The notes beneath the pieces are model-generated. The model was not told the DNA's origin, ran no database searches, and saw only the letters and a list, made by a program, of their open reading frames with translations. Positions 38,701 to 45,215 of a stretch of DNA of 64,000 nucleotides are shown here, piece by piece. The position numbers and the translations under genes are program-made. Origin of the DNA: Hyposmocoma kahamanoa (Eukaryota > Arthropoda > Insecta > Lepidoptera > Cosmopterigidae); contig NW_020654810.1 in assembly GCF_003589595.1 (NCBI RefSeq), positions 14,344,569 to 14,408,568 of the forward strand, given 5' to 3'. How positions within the stretch are numbered: the first letter of the stretch is position 1; each line of letters begins with the position of its first letter.

Positions 38701-41145
38701 GTACTCAAATGCGACGCGGGTCGTCGCGCGACGGCGCTCGCATTAGTGCGTCTGGATCGCACTGTGGTCGGTGGAGGTGGGCGTTTAAACGAAAAGCACT
38801 TAAAAAAGTCTGCTTTTTAAAATTTGTGTATGTACGCTTTTTATTTTAAGCATAAGCGTTGGTCACTGGCCAGTTCTATGGATACTCAATAATTTCATTT
38901 TTTACAACGTGCCTAAGTTTCAAGTAGCGCCATCTATAATAGGTAATAGTATTATTTAATAGGGTACAGGTAGGGGACTTCAAAAAAAGGAGGAGGTTCT
39001 CAATACGTCTGTATGTTTTTTTAATGATTGTTACCCTATAACTCAACCGAACCTTATAACATAACTGAACCGATTGAGATGACTCTTTTTTTGTTGCAAA
39101 GAGGGTACTTCAATAGTGGTCCCATTTAAATTTGAAGAAAATATTCCACCGGTAAGGGGGTGGCAAACGTTTTCGCGCATTTTCCGGTAACCGATTGCAA
39201 TAAAACTTGTCAAATAAATGTAATTCCACGAACTTTTCAGGTAGGTTTCTTTAGTAGGCACCTACTCTGTACTGATTAACGCACACACTCAGCCCCACAC
39301 TAGGGAATACATAGACTACCACAAATTACACCCAAACTCGCAAGATAAATAAATGTATACAAATATTTCTCCCAGCCCAGGAATCGAACCCTACCTATGA
39401 CCTACATTTATTTATCTCGGGAGTTTGAGTGTAACTTGTGGTTGTCTATGTATTCCCTAGTGTGGGGCTGAGTGTGTGCGTTAATCAGTACAGAGTACTG
39501 ATGGACACACTCCATGGCAGCCACGGAACAGGGTTTCCCTTGTACGGGGTTATGCGTGTGTTCGCGTTTAATTTGGATTATAAAAAAAAATAGTCTACTT
39601 ACTCCCTTTAAGTATTTACACACTTAACATAGCCCCGTTACTAGGGGCTATGTTAAGTGTGTGCGTTACTATATTACTATAGATTATAATGTAAAAAAAA
39701 AATATTTTTCCGAAAATAGCATTTAATGCCCAGACAAAAATTTAACAGCGACTGTCCCTTTTTAACTTGTCAGACGACGATGTAAGACAACAGTAGGTTG
39801 CAATTTTTTTTTTATAATATCAAGTGACGGGACGAACAAGTCGTGCGCTCAGTGGCGGATTTGCAACCTTGGCCGCCCTAAGCCCCAGGTCACGTAGACA
39901 TATCAATATTTAATACATAAAATGTACGAAAGTGATTTAGAAAAATTATTGTTATACGATGCGCTACATTGCGGCCCGCCATAATGTGCGTGAGCCTTTA
40001 GAATGTTTAGGTACTTGTTATTTTTTATTATCATCAGTGAATGTTTTGTCACGATTGGCCGCCCCCGAAATATGGCCGCCCAGGCCTAATGGGTCTTAGG
40101 GCAAATCCGCCACTGCGTGCGCCCGATGATAAGCTACATGCCTGCACATAAAAAAAGGATTTCTACTAATAAGAAAGAGCAATTACTCAAAATATTTGCT
40201 AATTCTGAAAAAATATTTATTAAAAGTAATAAAATATTGTCATTACAAAGATACTGCTTAACTTTTTCTAATACAATTTTACTCTTAACTTTATACTAAC
40301 TTTGAGACAAATACGTTCACTTCAAGATTTACGCCTTTGAGTACAAAACTTTCAAAGAGATTTCACTTGTTTTCTACTGAATTTGTACTAGAGACGATTG
40401 TACAAAAAAAATCAGTAAATTAACAAAAACATTCCTTTTAAAACATTTATCTTTGCATCTGTTTAAGAGCCAACCACTAAGATACATATATGGGTTTATT
40501 CAATAACGTTGAACGTCGATCTCAAAATAGCAATATGAACGGAAGTATTGATATGAATTTGTGTTGATCAAATATAGTGTATCGGTGGCGACACCTGTAT
40601 TTCAGATTGTCTTTGTTTAGAGCGTTTAATGTAAGCAGGATTCTCGATATGGTTGTAAATGGACGTTATATAACTACATTTGTTTAAATGCAACCATTGT
40701 TATATACAGTAATTATAGTAAATAACTTTTTTAAAGGTGCTACTAGGTATACGATTCATAAATTTACAAAGCTATATATCTTTTTCGAGGTGTAGGTGTA
40801 GTTTAATATTGGCGTAGTTCTCGATGTACCTCTGCATTTTTCTAGAAATTCGAAATAATACATTTAAGTGGTACAGTATAAAAAACGTTGGTATACTGCT
40901 AACGGAAAAATATTAAGCATTCCTAGAGAATGGGATTACTGAGAATTATACCCTAATTCCATTGTACTTACGGCCTCAATGGCCATGGAGCACGCGCCGG
41001 AGATGGCAAGGCCCTGGCGGTCGCGAAGTTCGCCGCGGATAGAGGGCAGGTAGCCCACGGTGATGTTGAACTTCTTGGCGGCAAGCGAAGGCCCGGCCAA
41101 TAGGCCCAGCGCCGCGAGCACCAGTACCCGCGCGCCGTGCCACAT
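5265..41145 (-). CDS. Gyc76C: Receptor guanylate cyclase Gyc76C, full gene (about 23 coding exons)
   Basis: Single-pass receptor that makes cGMP; in Drosophila the family member acts in semaphorin-plexin axon guidance and epithelial morphogenesis. Coding exons, 5' to 3': 41145-40972, 38252-38055, 35232-35167, 34922-34682, 30732-30583, 29145-28946, 24754-24568, 23129-22969, 22396-22106, 21906-21787, 20778-20638, 19478-19407, 19324-19235, 18057-17982, 16021-15863, 15303-15117, 14348-14208, 12143-11921, 10629-10485, 10123-9921, 8725 to about 8572, tentatively 6367-6248, and 5805-5265. All joins through exon 20 have GT..AG ends and matching phase. The product is about 1345 residues: signal peptide, ANF-receptor-like ectodomain, membrane segment near 497-521, pseudokinase, helix, cyclase, tail. 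[15 protein letters not shown] in the tail and the terminal ESAV match Gyc76C rather than Gyc32E. The initiator Met is at 41145, just inside an exon whose acceptor is at 41174, so the 5' UTR is split by an intron. Confidence 0.93.
6370..7654. other. Intron sequence with no recognisable feature
   Basis: AT-rich Gyc76C intron between the tentative exon 22 and the retrotransposon fragment. Apart from an (AAT)n microsatellite at 7321-7345, nothing was recognised. Confidence 0.5.
7714..8010 (-). pseudogene. Non-LTR retrotransposon reverse transcriptase, C-terminal fragment
   Basis: On the minus strand the stretch ending at the stop 7716-7714 reads [20 protein letters not shown] followed by [20 protein letters not shown]. 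This is the characteristic end of lepidopteran CR1/jockey-like endonuclease-reverse transcriptase proteins. Upstream (to about 8010) the match continues only with frame changes ([12 protein letters not shown]). The following 3' UTR-like sequence (7655-7713) fits a 5'-truncated, dead insertion in a Gyc76C intron. Confidence 0.8.
8281..8495 (+). repeat. Lepidopteran interspersed repeat 3' module
   Basis: The sequence runs from GGTGCCCGCAACTTCATCCG to TTCATCAAAATTAGTTCAGC and GGTTTAAGCGTTAAACG. I recognise it as a tail module very widespread in insect, especially lepidopteran, genomes. It is non-coding here and lies in the Gyc76C intron just upstream of exon 22. Confidence 0.6.
8800..9050 (-). 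repeat. Repeat family B, copy 2
   Basis: Begins ATATCAAGTGACGGGACAAA and contains GTTGCAGTGCCACTCACGAG, AGATCTGAGGGGCACTGCCA and ATTACTGCTTGGCGGCAGAA. It overlaps no exon; it lies just upstream of Gyc76C exon 21. Confidence 0.8.
9585..9782 (-). mobile_element. tRNA-derived SINE family A, copy 1
   Basis: Minus strand: head TGCCTCTGTGGCCGTACGGC, B-box TGGGTTCGATTTCCGGGC, body TTTATTTCTCTTGTGAGTTT and AATTTGTGCTTGTCTATGTG, end near CGGGACTATGAGT. Eight more full or partial copies occur in the window. Confidence 0.85.
9921..12143 (-). CDS. Gyc76C: Gyc76C coding exons 18-20: guanylate cyclase catalytic domain
   Basis: Exons 12143-11921, 10629-10485 and 10123-9921. The sequence shows [19 protein letters not shown] and [16 protein letters not shown], carrying the two metal-binding aspartates and the guanine-recognising glutamate, then [10 protein letters not shown] and [19 protein letters not shown] with the cysteine and asparagine/arginine expected of an active cyclase. 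No catalytic residue appears lost, so the enzyme is probably active as a homodimer. The first exon is best ended at 11921, giving YMV|VSGLP with a GTATGT donor. Confidence 0.94.
10706..11030. mobile_element. Composite of two inward-facing tRNA-like SINE units (copy 1)
   Basis: The left half (10706-10834, + strand) is a tRNA-like head, CCTTGGTGGCCCAACGTTTC with GAGGTCCCGGGTGCGATTAA. The right half (10835-11030, - strand) is SINE family A with its own head near 11025. The same arrangement recurs at 27757-28087. Confidence 0.7.
11115..11410 (-). repeat. Repeat family B, copy 3
   Basis: Nearly complete copy, from TATCAAGTGACGGGGTGAAT to CTTTCACGAGGAGCTCTACT, with a small internal duplication of the ACAAGTTGAC segment near 11253-11282. 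Confidence 0.8.
11466..11805. mobile_element. MITE with long terminal inverted repeats and TA flanks
   Basis: Both ends read inward as CAGG, a few bases, then ATGGAG(G/A)(T/C)AAAGT and AGATAAGAT followed by TTCATGGAAAC; the ends are about 85 bp long and well over 70 percent matched. TA flanks each side, pointing to a Tc1/mariner-type target. A diverged end also occurs near 41780-41815 (AGCCGTGAGACGCCC). Confidence 0.7.
12144..14207. other. Gyc76C intron, nothing recognised
   Basis: About 2 kb of AT-rich intron between the dimerisation-helix exon and the first cyclase exon. No repeat family of this window is seen in it. Confidence 0.5.
14208..14348 (-). CDS. Gyc76C: Gyc76C coding exon 17: dimerisation helix
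   Basis: 47 codons, phase 2 at both ends, encoding [20 protein letters not shown] and then [11 protein letters not shown]. This is the coiled-coil linker between pseudokinase and cyclase that lets two subunits form the paired catalytic sites. Confidence 0.92.
15117..21906 (-). CDS. Gyc76C: Gyc76C coding exons 10-16: kinase homology (pseudokinase) domain
   Basis: Exons 21906-21787, 20778-20638, 19478-19407, 19324-19235, 18057-17982, 16021-15863 and 15303-15117. Visible kinase landmarks: VVRIKELKF (lysine strand), [20 protein letters not shown] (helix C), [11 protein letters not shown] (hinge), [12 protein letters not shown] in place of the catalytic HRD loop, [23 protein letters not shown] and [12 protein letters not shown]. 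The catalytic aspartate of HRD is replaced, so it is a pseudokinase that regulates the cyclase and does not transfer phosphate, as known for membrane guanylate cyclases. Confidence 0.92.
15436..15600 (+). mobile_element. SINE family C, degenerate copy
   Basis: Contains AAAAAGCCGTTAAAATAAAA, GCATAGAGAAATTCGTTTAC and a B-box-like CAGGTTCGAGTCCTGGTAGA followed by TCGAATTATTC. It aligns in module order with the copies at 30783 and 59270. Confidence 0.55.
15636..15681. repeat. Perfect 20-bp-arm hairpin in a Gyc76C intron
   Basis: CTGGAAACTTCCGAGAGAGG, loop ACCACA, then the exact reverse complement. A related AGACCCATGTCT / AGACCCACGTCT pair follows within 40 bp. Confidence 0.85.
16090..16240 (-). 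repeat. Non-LTR retrotransposon 3' end fragment
   Basis: Minus-strand 3' UTR end with GAGCAAGAAACTCTAGTGAT and TTATTTATTCCATAGGTAAA (as written on +), matching the tails of the two copies at 31145 and 31870. Confidence 0.65.
16304..17754 (-). mobile_element. Decayed piggyBac-like transposon
   Basis: The ends CCCATTAACGCCC (preceded by TTAA at 16300-16303) and GGGCGCAAATGGG are imperfect inverted repeats, with subterminal GGGGACA/TGTCC motifs nearby. On the minus strand, 16832-16626 reads [20 protein letters not shown] followed by [12 protein letters not shown] and KLDQLH, the piggyBac transposase signature following the DRMD-type region. Upstream the frame is broken by stops. At 1.45 kb it is internally deleted compared with an intact element. 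Confidence 0.75.
18430..18722 (+). repeat. Repeat family B, copy 4
   Basis: Complete copy from TCGAGTTCCTTGTGAAAGAG to CTTGTTCGTCCCGTAATTTC. Confidence 0.8.
20040..20515 (-). repeat. Repeat family F, copy split by a SINE
   Basis: Inverted copy: its 3' half lies at 20040-20250 and its 5' end (AAAAAAGGAGG on the minus strand) at 20485-20515. The two halves are separated by a SINE-A copy at 20268-20432, so the SINE landed in an older F repeat. Confidence 0.75.
20268..20432 (-). mobile_element. SINE family A, copy nested in an F repeat
   Basis: Minus-strand SINE A with head TGCCTCTGTGGCCGAACGGT, lacking part of the B-box region. It splits the F repeat 20040-20515. Confidence 0.8.
20838..21297. 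repeat. 230-bp tandem duplication
   Basis: Two head-to-tail copies (20838-21067 and 21068-21297) differing at only about ten positions, both from GTAAACAACAAACACATTGT to GTCGTAACTCAAAATTTT. The duplication is in the intron between Gyc76C exons 10 and 11. Confidence 0.92.
22106..22396 (-). CDS. Gyc76C: Gyc76C coding exon 9: transmembrane segment
   Basis: 97 codons, phase 0 at both ends. It contains the juxtamembrane [14 protein letters not shown] cysteine motif, a hydrophobic stretch beginning [18 protein letters not shown], and the stop-transfer [19 protein letters not shown] that is highly typical of this receptor class. It ends SGLVWSPSK, the entry to the kinase homology domain. Confidence 0.93.
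22455..22655 (+). repeat. Repeat family B, copy 5 (truncated)
   Basis: Lacks the first third; begins at the GATGCTGGTGTAATTACAGG module and runs to CTTGTTCGTCCCGTCACTTG. Confidence 0.75.
22770..22895. repeat. 42-bp tandem repeat, three units
   Basis: Units share ATATCAGCTAATATTAAGCC and CTATTATACCAACC at an exact 42-bp period. Confidence 0.9.
22969..38252 (-). CDS. Gyc76C: Gyc76C coding exons 2-8: ligand-binding (ANF-receptor) ectodomain
   Basis: Seven exons (38252-38055, 35232-35167, 34922-34682, 30732-30583, 29145-28946, 24754-24568, 23129-22969) encode about 400 extracellular residues. Recognisable family strings are [30 protein letters not shown] (across the exon 2/3 join), [47 protein letters not shown] and [13 protein letters not shown]. 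Paired cysteines ([20 protein letters not shown]) and several N-x-S/T sites fit an extracellular glycoprotein. The introns are long and hold most of the mobile elements of the window. Confidence 0.9.
23450..23612. repeat. Fold-back element
   Basis: The arms GGAAATGATACTATTTTTCC / GGATTTAAATCGCGTATATT and the reversed AAATATACGCCATTTAAATC / CGAAAAAATACTTTCATTTC flank a GGGCCCGAAACGTTGG centre. Related single arms occur at 28625-28720 and 45225-45268. Confidence 0.7.
24245..24512 (+). repeat. Repeat family B, copy 6
   Basis: Copy from TGGCGTTCCTCGTGAAAAAG to GTTCGTCAAGTCAGTTGG in the intron before Gyc76C exon 7. Confidence 0.8.
24777..24807 (+). repeat. Solo end of the Tc1-like element next to Gyc76C exon 7
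   Basis: TACACACTTTAAAAGTGTCA then AGGGATCAAGC matches the terminal repeat of the Tc1-like element at 35944 in all but a few positions. It begins 22 bp from the exon 7 acceptor. The matching other end was not found. Confidence 0.65.
25980..26205 (+). mobile_element. SINE family A, full-length + copy
   Basis: Head AACTGCCTCTGTGGCCGAAC, B-box GGGTTCGATTCCCGGGCCGG, body TTTATTTCTCTCGTGAGTTT, and a tail of three GTGCGTTATTATTAT-type units. Confidence 0.88.
26786..27293. mobile_element. Terminal-inverted-repeat element of about 508 bp
   Basis: Starts CATCGAATATATAACCAGAA / ATAGAGACGAAAT and ends with the reverse complement ATTTCGTCTCTATTTCTGGT / TACATACTCGATG, terminal repeats of about 33 bp. 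There is no convincing transposase frame. Flanking intron sequence 24810-28945 otherwise shows only the SINE and B copies listed. Confidence 0.7.
27757..28087. mobile_element. Composite of two inward-facing tRNA-like SINE units (copy 2)
   Basis: The left half begins ACAACCTTAGTGGCCTACCG with B-box GGGTTCGATTCCCGGTAGGA and ends with TTCTGGTCCGAGTGTTCTGG. The right half (27885-28087) is SINE A on the minus strand, head TGCCTCTGTGGCCGAACGGT. The junction falls at the same two modules as in the copy at 10706-11030. Confidence 0.75.
28210..28472 (+). repeat. Repeat family B, copy 7
   Basis: Copy from GAGCTCCTTGTGAAAAAGTT to TTGTTCGTCCCATCACTTAG, with a deletion after GAAGGGTAA. Confidence 0.8.
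29861..30154 (+). repeat. Repeat family F, copy 4
   Basis: Full-length copy from AATCGACTTGAAAAAATCTC to ACTCCGTACTGAG, in the Gyc76C intron between exons 5 and 6. Otherwise this intron (29146-30582) holds only AT-rich sequence. Confidence 0.8.
30783..31015 (+). mobile_element. SINE family C, copy 2
   Basis: AAAAAAGTCGTTAAAAAAGT, AAAGCACAAAGAAAGATTCT, tRNA-like GCCGTGGCTTAATGTCAGTG, TCTGGCACGGATTGC, B-box TGGTTCGAAACTAGCCGGAT, and a tail CGATATTTGTTATAATAATT. Confidence 0.65.
31145..31760 (-). pseudogene. Non-LTR retrotransposon tail, interrupted by SINE E
   Basis: 31756-31571 encodes [19 protein letters not shown] and [13 protein letters not shown], the C-terminal end of a jockey-like reverse transcriptase protein. 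The 3' UTR follows at 31427-31145 beyond a nested SINE (31428-31570). Confidence 0.75.
31428..31570 (-). mobile_element. SINE family E, truncated copy nested in a retrotransposon tail
   Basis: Shares TGTTATGGAAATCGGTAACA and ACCACAAACACCCAGACG with the copy at 2506-2755 and ends at a degenerate B-box region (ATCGAACCCGGGACC). It interrupts the non-LTR fragment at 31145-31760. Confidence 0.7.
31870..32680 (-). pseudogene. 5'-truncated jockey-like retrotransposon, reverse transcriptase 3' end
   Basis: Minus strand 32680-32375 reads [59 protein letters not shown] and RIFVLQKR, typical of the region after the reverse transcriptase core of jockey/CR1 elements. The frame breaks after about 100 codons, and a C-terminal [16 protein letters not shown] follows near 32230-32190. 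It ends in the shared tail near 31880. Confidence 0.85.
33745..34055. repeat. Fold-back element with internal CGATGCAATCGC arrays
   Basis: The ends TTACACACGGTGAGTTTTAG and the reversed CGCGTGTGTAA are inverted repeats (TTACACACG perfect), both continuing into GCAGCGATGC. The interior consists of repeated GCGATTGCATCGATACAAAC / CGCCTATAAATCCTAA units in both orientations. Confidence 0.8.
34256..34278. repeat. (TA)n microsatellite
   Basis: About 11 TA units in the intron between Gyc76C exons 4 and 5. Confidence 0.95.
35330..35615 (-). repeat. Repeat family B, copy 8
   Basis: Complete inverted copy from GGCGGGACGAACAAGCCGTG to CTTTCAGAAGGAGCTCTACT, close to the Tc1-like element. Confidence 0.8.
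36154..36365 (+). mobile_element. SINE family A, nested in the Tc1-like element
   Basis: Head TGCCTCAGTGGCCCAACGGT, B-box CAGGTTCGATTCCCGGGCCG, tail GTGTGTGCGTTATTAATTAA. It lies between the left terminal repeat and the transposase of the Tc1-like transposon. Confidence 0.88.
36426..37462 (-). pseudogene. Tc1-like transposase with frameshift
   Basis: The first part (37462-36956) has a paired-like DNA-binding region ([36 protein letters not shown]) and the first catalytic aspartate in [11 protein letters not shown]. The second part (36923-36426, another frame) has [11 protein letters not shown] with the second aspartate and [15 protein letters not shown] with the third acidic residue, a DDE arrangement of Tc1 type. 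The frame change between about 36960 and 36920 disables the protein. Confidence 0.92.
38350..38575 (+). mobile_element. SINE family A, + copy
   Basis: Head TGCCTCCGTGGCCGAAAGGT, B-box CAGGTTCGATTCCCGGACCG, tail GTGCGTTATTCTTATTCTTA. Confidence 0.86.
38971..39277 (+). repeat. Repeat family F, copy 5
   Basis: Copy running from GACTTCAAAAAAAGGAGGAG to CTACTCTGTACTGATT. Its last bases form the outer part of the long hairpin that follows at 39263-39496. Confidence 0.8.
39263..39496. repeat. Long hairpin: inverted duplication of a deleted SINE A plus F-repeat end
   Basis: Arms of about 94 bp (39263-39356 and 39403-39496) are near-perfect reverse complements around a loop of about 46 bp. Both arms carry the same internal deletion of SINE A (CTAGGGAATACATAGAC) and the same bit of F-repeat end (TACTCTGTACTGATTAACGC). 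Confidence 0.8.
39618..39667. repeat. Perfect short palindrome made from SINE A end
   Basis: CACACTTAACATAGCCCC, a 7-nt spacer, then GGGGCTATGTTAAGTGTGTG. Both arms are the SINE A terminal module. Confidence 0.8.
39820..40148 (-). repeat. Repeat family B, copy 9, interrupted by a hAT-like MITE
   Basis: Begins TATCAAGTGACGGGACGAAC; after CGTGCGC the sequence is broken by an insertion (39850-40115) and resumes as GTGCGCCCGATGATAAGCTA. It stops after CATGCCTGCACAT. Confidence 0.8.
39850..40115. mobile_element. hAT-like MITE inside repeat family B
   Basis: 266 bp bounded by CAGTGGCGGATTTGC and its exact reverse complement GCAAATCCGCCACTG. The flanks CGTGCGCT and CGTGCGCC are 8-bp target duplications with one mismatch, the length typical of the hAT superfamily. 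It has no coding capacity. Confidence 0.82.
40972..41145 (-). CDS. Gyc76C: Gyc76C coding exon 1: signal peptide and start of ectodomain
   Basis: 58 codons ending in phase 0 at a GTAAGT donor. The protein starts [18 protein letters not shown], a clear signal peptide with predicted cleavage near LAA/KK. It continues into [19 protein letters not shown], the first strand of the periplasmic-binding-protein-like (ANF receptor) fold. The exon begins upstream at 41173 after a pyrimidine-rich acceptor, leaving a 28-nt 5' UTR piece. It is notably GC-rich compared with the flanking introns. Confidence 0.9.
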
Positions 41146-41160
41146 GCCGTCGCCTTCACC

Positions 41161-44100
41161 GGTCCACCCTCACCTGTAAAAAATAGTCAATATTGCCATA
41201 TTTAGCCCCGTAGCCAGCCGGTGTAATACTTCACAAATCATCGAGCATGGACATGACAGTGAAAAGTAAAAGACCATGAAATTTAACATTTAATTAAAAT
41301 AATTAGGTACATTCAACTGCAACTTACAATCAATTTAAGTTATCAAATGCTGAAAATGTTGCCATTCAGTTGTATACAAGCTCCTCACTCTTTTGATAAT
41401 TTCATTTCTTGTGGATTTATTTGTCTTTTCATGGTGAATGTTTAAAATAATACATCTAAGTTCAGTTTGTAACTCCTGCACACTCTCATACGGGTTCCTG
41501 TGAACTAAATCTTTTACAGGTTCATTTTCCTGAACAAAATTTCATGGTCTTCGTTTTATTTAAAATGCTGTTATTTAGAAGAAAACAATCCCTATGATTG
41601 ATCAGTTTAGTAAAATTACATGTTTTTTCCTATTTGGCAGGTTTGATACCCGGTTCAGACAGGTGACTATTTAAAAATCTTTGAATGCAGTTCGAATTGT
41701 TTTATAATCATTTTACAATAATTGTGTTTTATAATTAAAATCTTCTTTTAGTAAAATTTTCTCTACGGTATTTAAGATATTTTTCCTCCGTGTGGCATAG
41801 CCGTGAGACGCCCTTTAGGTATAAGTATTTTATGCAACAGGAAATTGTATCTTGCAAAAAAAAATTAGATAATGCATGTACATAAGGAAAACATTACACC
41901 ATTTTCAACCACGAAGGTTTCAGAATGTGATTATTAAATTACCCATAAATAAAAATAATGTTTTTCGTTTGTGATTCAATATTTACAAACGACGACTACA
42001 GCAAACTTTGTAATCGTGAGATGGCAATCAACACAACTATCCTATACAGACAGTGTACAAATAAGGAAAAGAAATGCTCTACATACATAACATTTTATTT
42101 TCAAAAAATTGGTAAAGAAAACGGACCATATGGAAGTTAATAAAGATAATCAATAAGTAGTGTAATCCACGTCGGCGACGACAATAAGCGCGTCTATTTC
42201 TGTAACTCAATAAAGGGAAGTCTTCCTGCAGCGCTTTCCGCCCTTAAATGTAAGAATTGCTTCCACGCTGTCAAGTAAATAATTGGCTCGCAGCCGGCGA
42301 CCGATTACACCAATTGAGTGCCGCTGTTTTGACAACAAGCCTGCCTTCTCGGTGTCTCCATTGCCTGCGTTAATGATCGCACAGGTACAGTCACAGACAT
42401 GCTGTCATTTTGTAATCCTATCAGAAATAGATGTGTGAAAGTGACGCCAGTTTCACTGCACATCATGTCCGGGACAGCTGCGCAAGCGATGACAGAGCCT
42501 CGTGCCGTGCACCGTGTAGTGCCGCGCGATCTCGCCTTGAGATAACGTCAGCGATAACGCTCTCATCTAAAAATAGTACTTCGTAAAAAGGTACTATGAA
42601 TCCGTTGATATTTGCCGCAAACGCAATTTTGCCGGCAAACAACAAATCATGAATGCAAAGTCTAACGAACATATAAAAACGTCATAATAAATCGTATTTT
42701 ATTAAGTTAGCGTTGTGAGTGCTCCCTTTGTCAGCGGCTGAACTAATTAGGGTCGAGTTATAAACAGCTACAGATATCGCTCACAAACCTTTGCTTAACT
42801 AGATAGCGGGCTGGTCAGCTAGTTAGAAAAAAAGCACTAAATACTCATTCGGAAACATTGCGATTCTAAACATTCAAAGTGTAAATTTTGTATTTACTAT
42901 ACCATTACCATACCATACCTTGTGTAAATTTTGTATTTACTATACCATTTTATATATAACCATTACAATAAATAAATAATTACGATGAGACGTGTTAGCT
43001 CGCATCATATTTTTGTAATCGTTCATTTACGTCACGCATGTATTCAAGTAACCTCGACTTTGGTTACATATTTGCTAAGTTATAAATAGCATTCGAATAC
43101 ATAAAAGCAAGAGGCTGAATCAACGGTCAGGCCACTAGATATCCAGTACGACCAACGAGAATGGATAAGAAAGTGCACCGCGGCTAACAATATTGCATAA
43201 CAAAAAATCTATGCCATTGCTTACACATTTTTTGTATATCAGATACCGAATATATTCGGTATCATAAAAGGAATCACGTAAATTTACACAAATATAATAC
43301 TTTCAGTATTATCATCCTTATTTTTCCGTAAGCTGACTACAGCACCGTTCATTACAAAAAAAACATAATTAGTTTTATATTTAGAATGAGAACCTGATAA
43401 ATAAATATTTAACGTTTTCCGTAATTGCTCACGATGTTATATATATTTTCAGAACCATACGTAGTATATTTTACTACAGAATAGTGCTCCTATGATAAAA
43501 CTGAATTGTTGTAATAACTTGTAAAATACAAGTAAGAGGAACAATATAACAGGAGTGTAACTTTCGCTTTTTTTCAGGGCACAAACAAAGTCAACCCATA
43601 AACTACAAACAAATGCGAAAGGTCAAACGTGAGGGACAGGGGTGGGACCAAAAACACGTATATCATACGGTTTGTGCGCTTCTAATATAAAATGTTCAAG
43701 TGAAGAAATTTCCTTCTCTTCAAGCAGTTTTCAAATTCCTCGTCATGACGATAAAAATGTGAAGGTATCTTGCCAATTCGCAGTGCGTACGGCATAATAA
43801 TGTAATAAGTGTTTTTTTCTCAGAAGCGGTCGGAATCTATTTTTGAAAACTATTATTTCTTTTGAGTTTATACGCTACAGACAACAACTGAATATATAAT
43901 GATTATAGATACATTATAAAAACAGTGGGTTTTCTGTCGACACGATCAAGATTTCCGACGAGTTTTGTTGCACACCGGTTCATGATGATATCAAAAGATT
44001 GCTTTGTATGGACAGCGGAATAATAATTCACTAGATTGCAATTTCTCTAACTAGCTTCAAATGAAGCAAGCTACTAATAAATCCGCTAGAAATGACGTGA

Positions 44101-44600
44101 GCACTCACGTTTTCTTATCAATGAACCTTAACTGGTTCTGATTTATGAAGCAAAAAGTCGCACATGCACTGGTCTACCTGCGAAGATTTTTCTTCATTTA
44201 TTTATCTTTTATTAACTTGTTTATAAATCTTTTGAAACGCGTAACAAGATTAACTAACCAAAAACTGCCTAACGGAAACGGATCGACGTTAATACCGTAA
44301 TGTTGCATCAAGAAAAGGAATTGCGACAGGTTAAGGAATAGTAGAGTAAGGATAACAAGTAGGAAGGGACATGGCTTACGGCCCAACAATGTGTTTGCGG
44401 ACGAATGAGTTCGAACGAAACGGCAGCGGATCCGTGGGGCTGACCGTGTGCTCAGTGCTCGGAATACTCACACCATGTTAATGAAATGTGTCGCAAGCGG
44501 AATAGTTCGCGACGCTATCGATTTCGCCAGTCGATGTTTGGCCTGCCGCTCCCGACCGCACCCACCTCTCAAGATAATAAAAATCGACCACCCCGCCTGC
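41161..44600 (-). other. Gyc76C: Gyc76C 5' UTR acceptor and candidate non-coding first exon
   Basis: The acceptor TTTTTTACAG at 41174 shows that a non-coding exon lies upstream of the start codon. The best candidate seen is a GC-richer block, about 44400-44600, whose - strand contains a GTGAGT donor after 44472. No CAGE-like or promoter motif was identified, and the stretch 41200-44400 holds no other recognisable exon. This is an inference from splice signals and composition only. Confidence 0.3.
41174..44400. other. Upstream of Gyc76C, no gene recognised
   Basis: AT-rich. It contains a partial TIR end near 41780-41815 and a 31-bp direct duplication (GTGTAAATTTTGTATTTACT and following) at about 42880-42950. 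A GC-richer patch at 42160-42560 shows no exon signature. Confidence 0.45.
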
Positions 44601-44807
44601 CACCGGCACACTAACACTATATTCTACCCGCTTATAATATCACGATAACGTGATCCAAGTTAGCAAATGTAGGCATATTTCACGAAACTAAACAATTATC
44701 TACGACTAACGTAGATAATTTTCCGATGTGCAATGATTTCGAATAAAATAAAAATTACAGGAAATAAAAGAAGAAAATAAGTGTTAAGTTAAATAAGTAT
44801 TGAGAAA

Positions 44808-45215
44808 AAAGCCGTGGTAGCATGGTTTCACATACTGCCTCTCAAGCAGAGGGTCGCTGGTTCGAACCGGGCTCGCACCTCTGAATTTCTCTGAATTTAT
44901 GTGCGAAATTTAATTTGAAATTTATCATGAGCTTTTCGATGAAGGAAAACATCGTGGTAAAACCTGCACGTTGAAGAAAGTTCACAATCCTTGGAAAACG
45001 TGTGAAGTCCCCAACCCGCATTGGGCCAGCGAGGCAGACTATGGCCTAAACTCTCGTCTGAAAGAAGATCCGTGCACTTTAGTGGTGATCACATTAGATC
45101 ATTTAATGGTCGCAGTGATGAGGGCCCATACGCCCCAAATGAAGCCACCCTAATAAAAAAATACCCGTGCGCAGCAGTGAGACATATAATTGGGTTGATG
45201 ATGATGATGAAGAAA
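44808..45215 (+). mobile_element. Lepidopteran SINE family D, long copy with tRNA-like head
   Basis: Begins with a tRNA-like segment (GCCGTGGTAGCATGGTTTCA, B-box GCTGGTTCGAACCGGGC). It continues with GATGAAGGAAAACATCGTGG and GTGTGAAGTCCCCAACCCGC and ends in TTGGGTTGATGATGATGATG. An internal insertion of about 100 bp (45077-45160) separates the usual modules. Confidence 0.75.
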
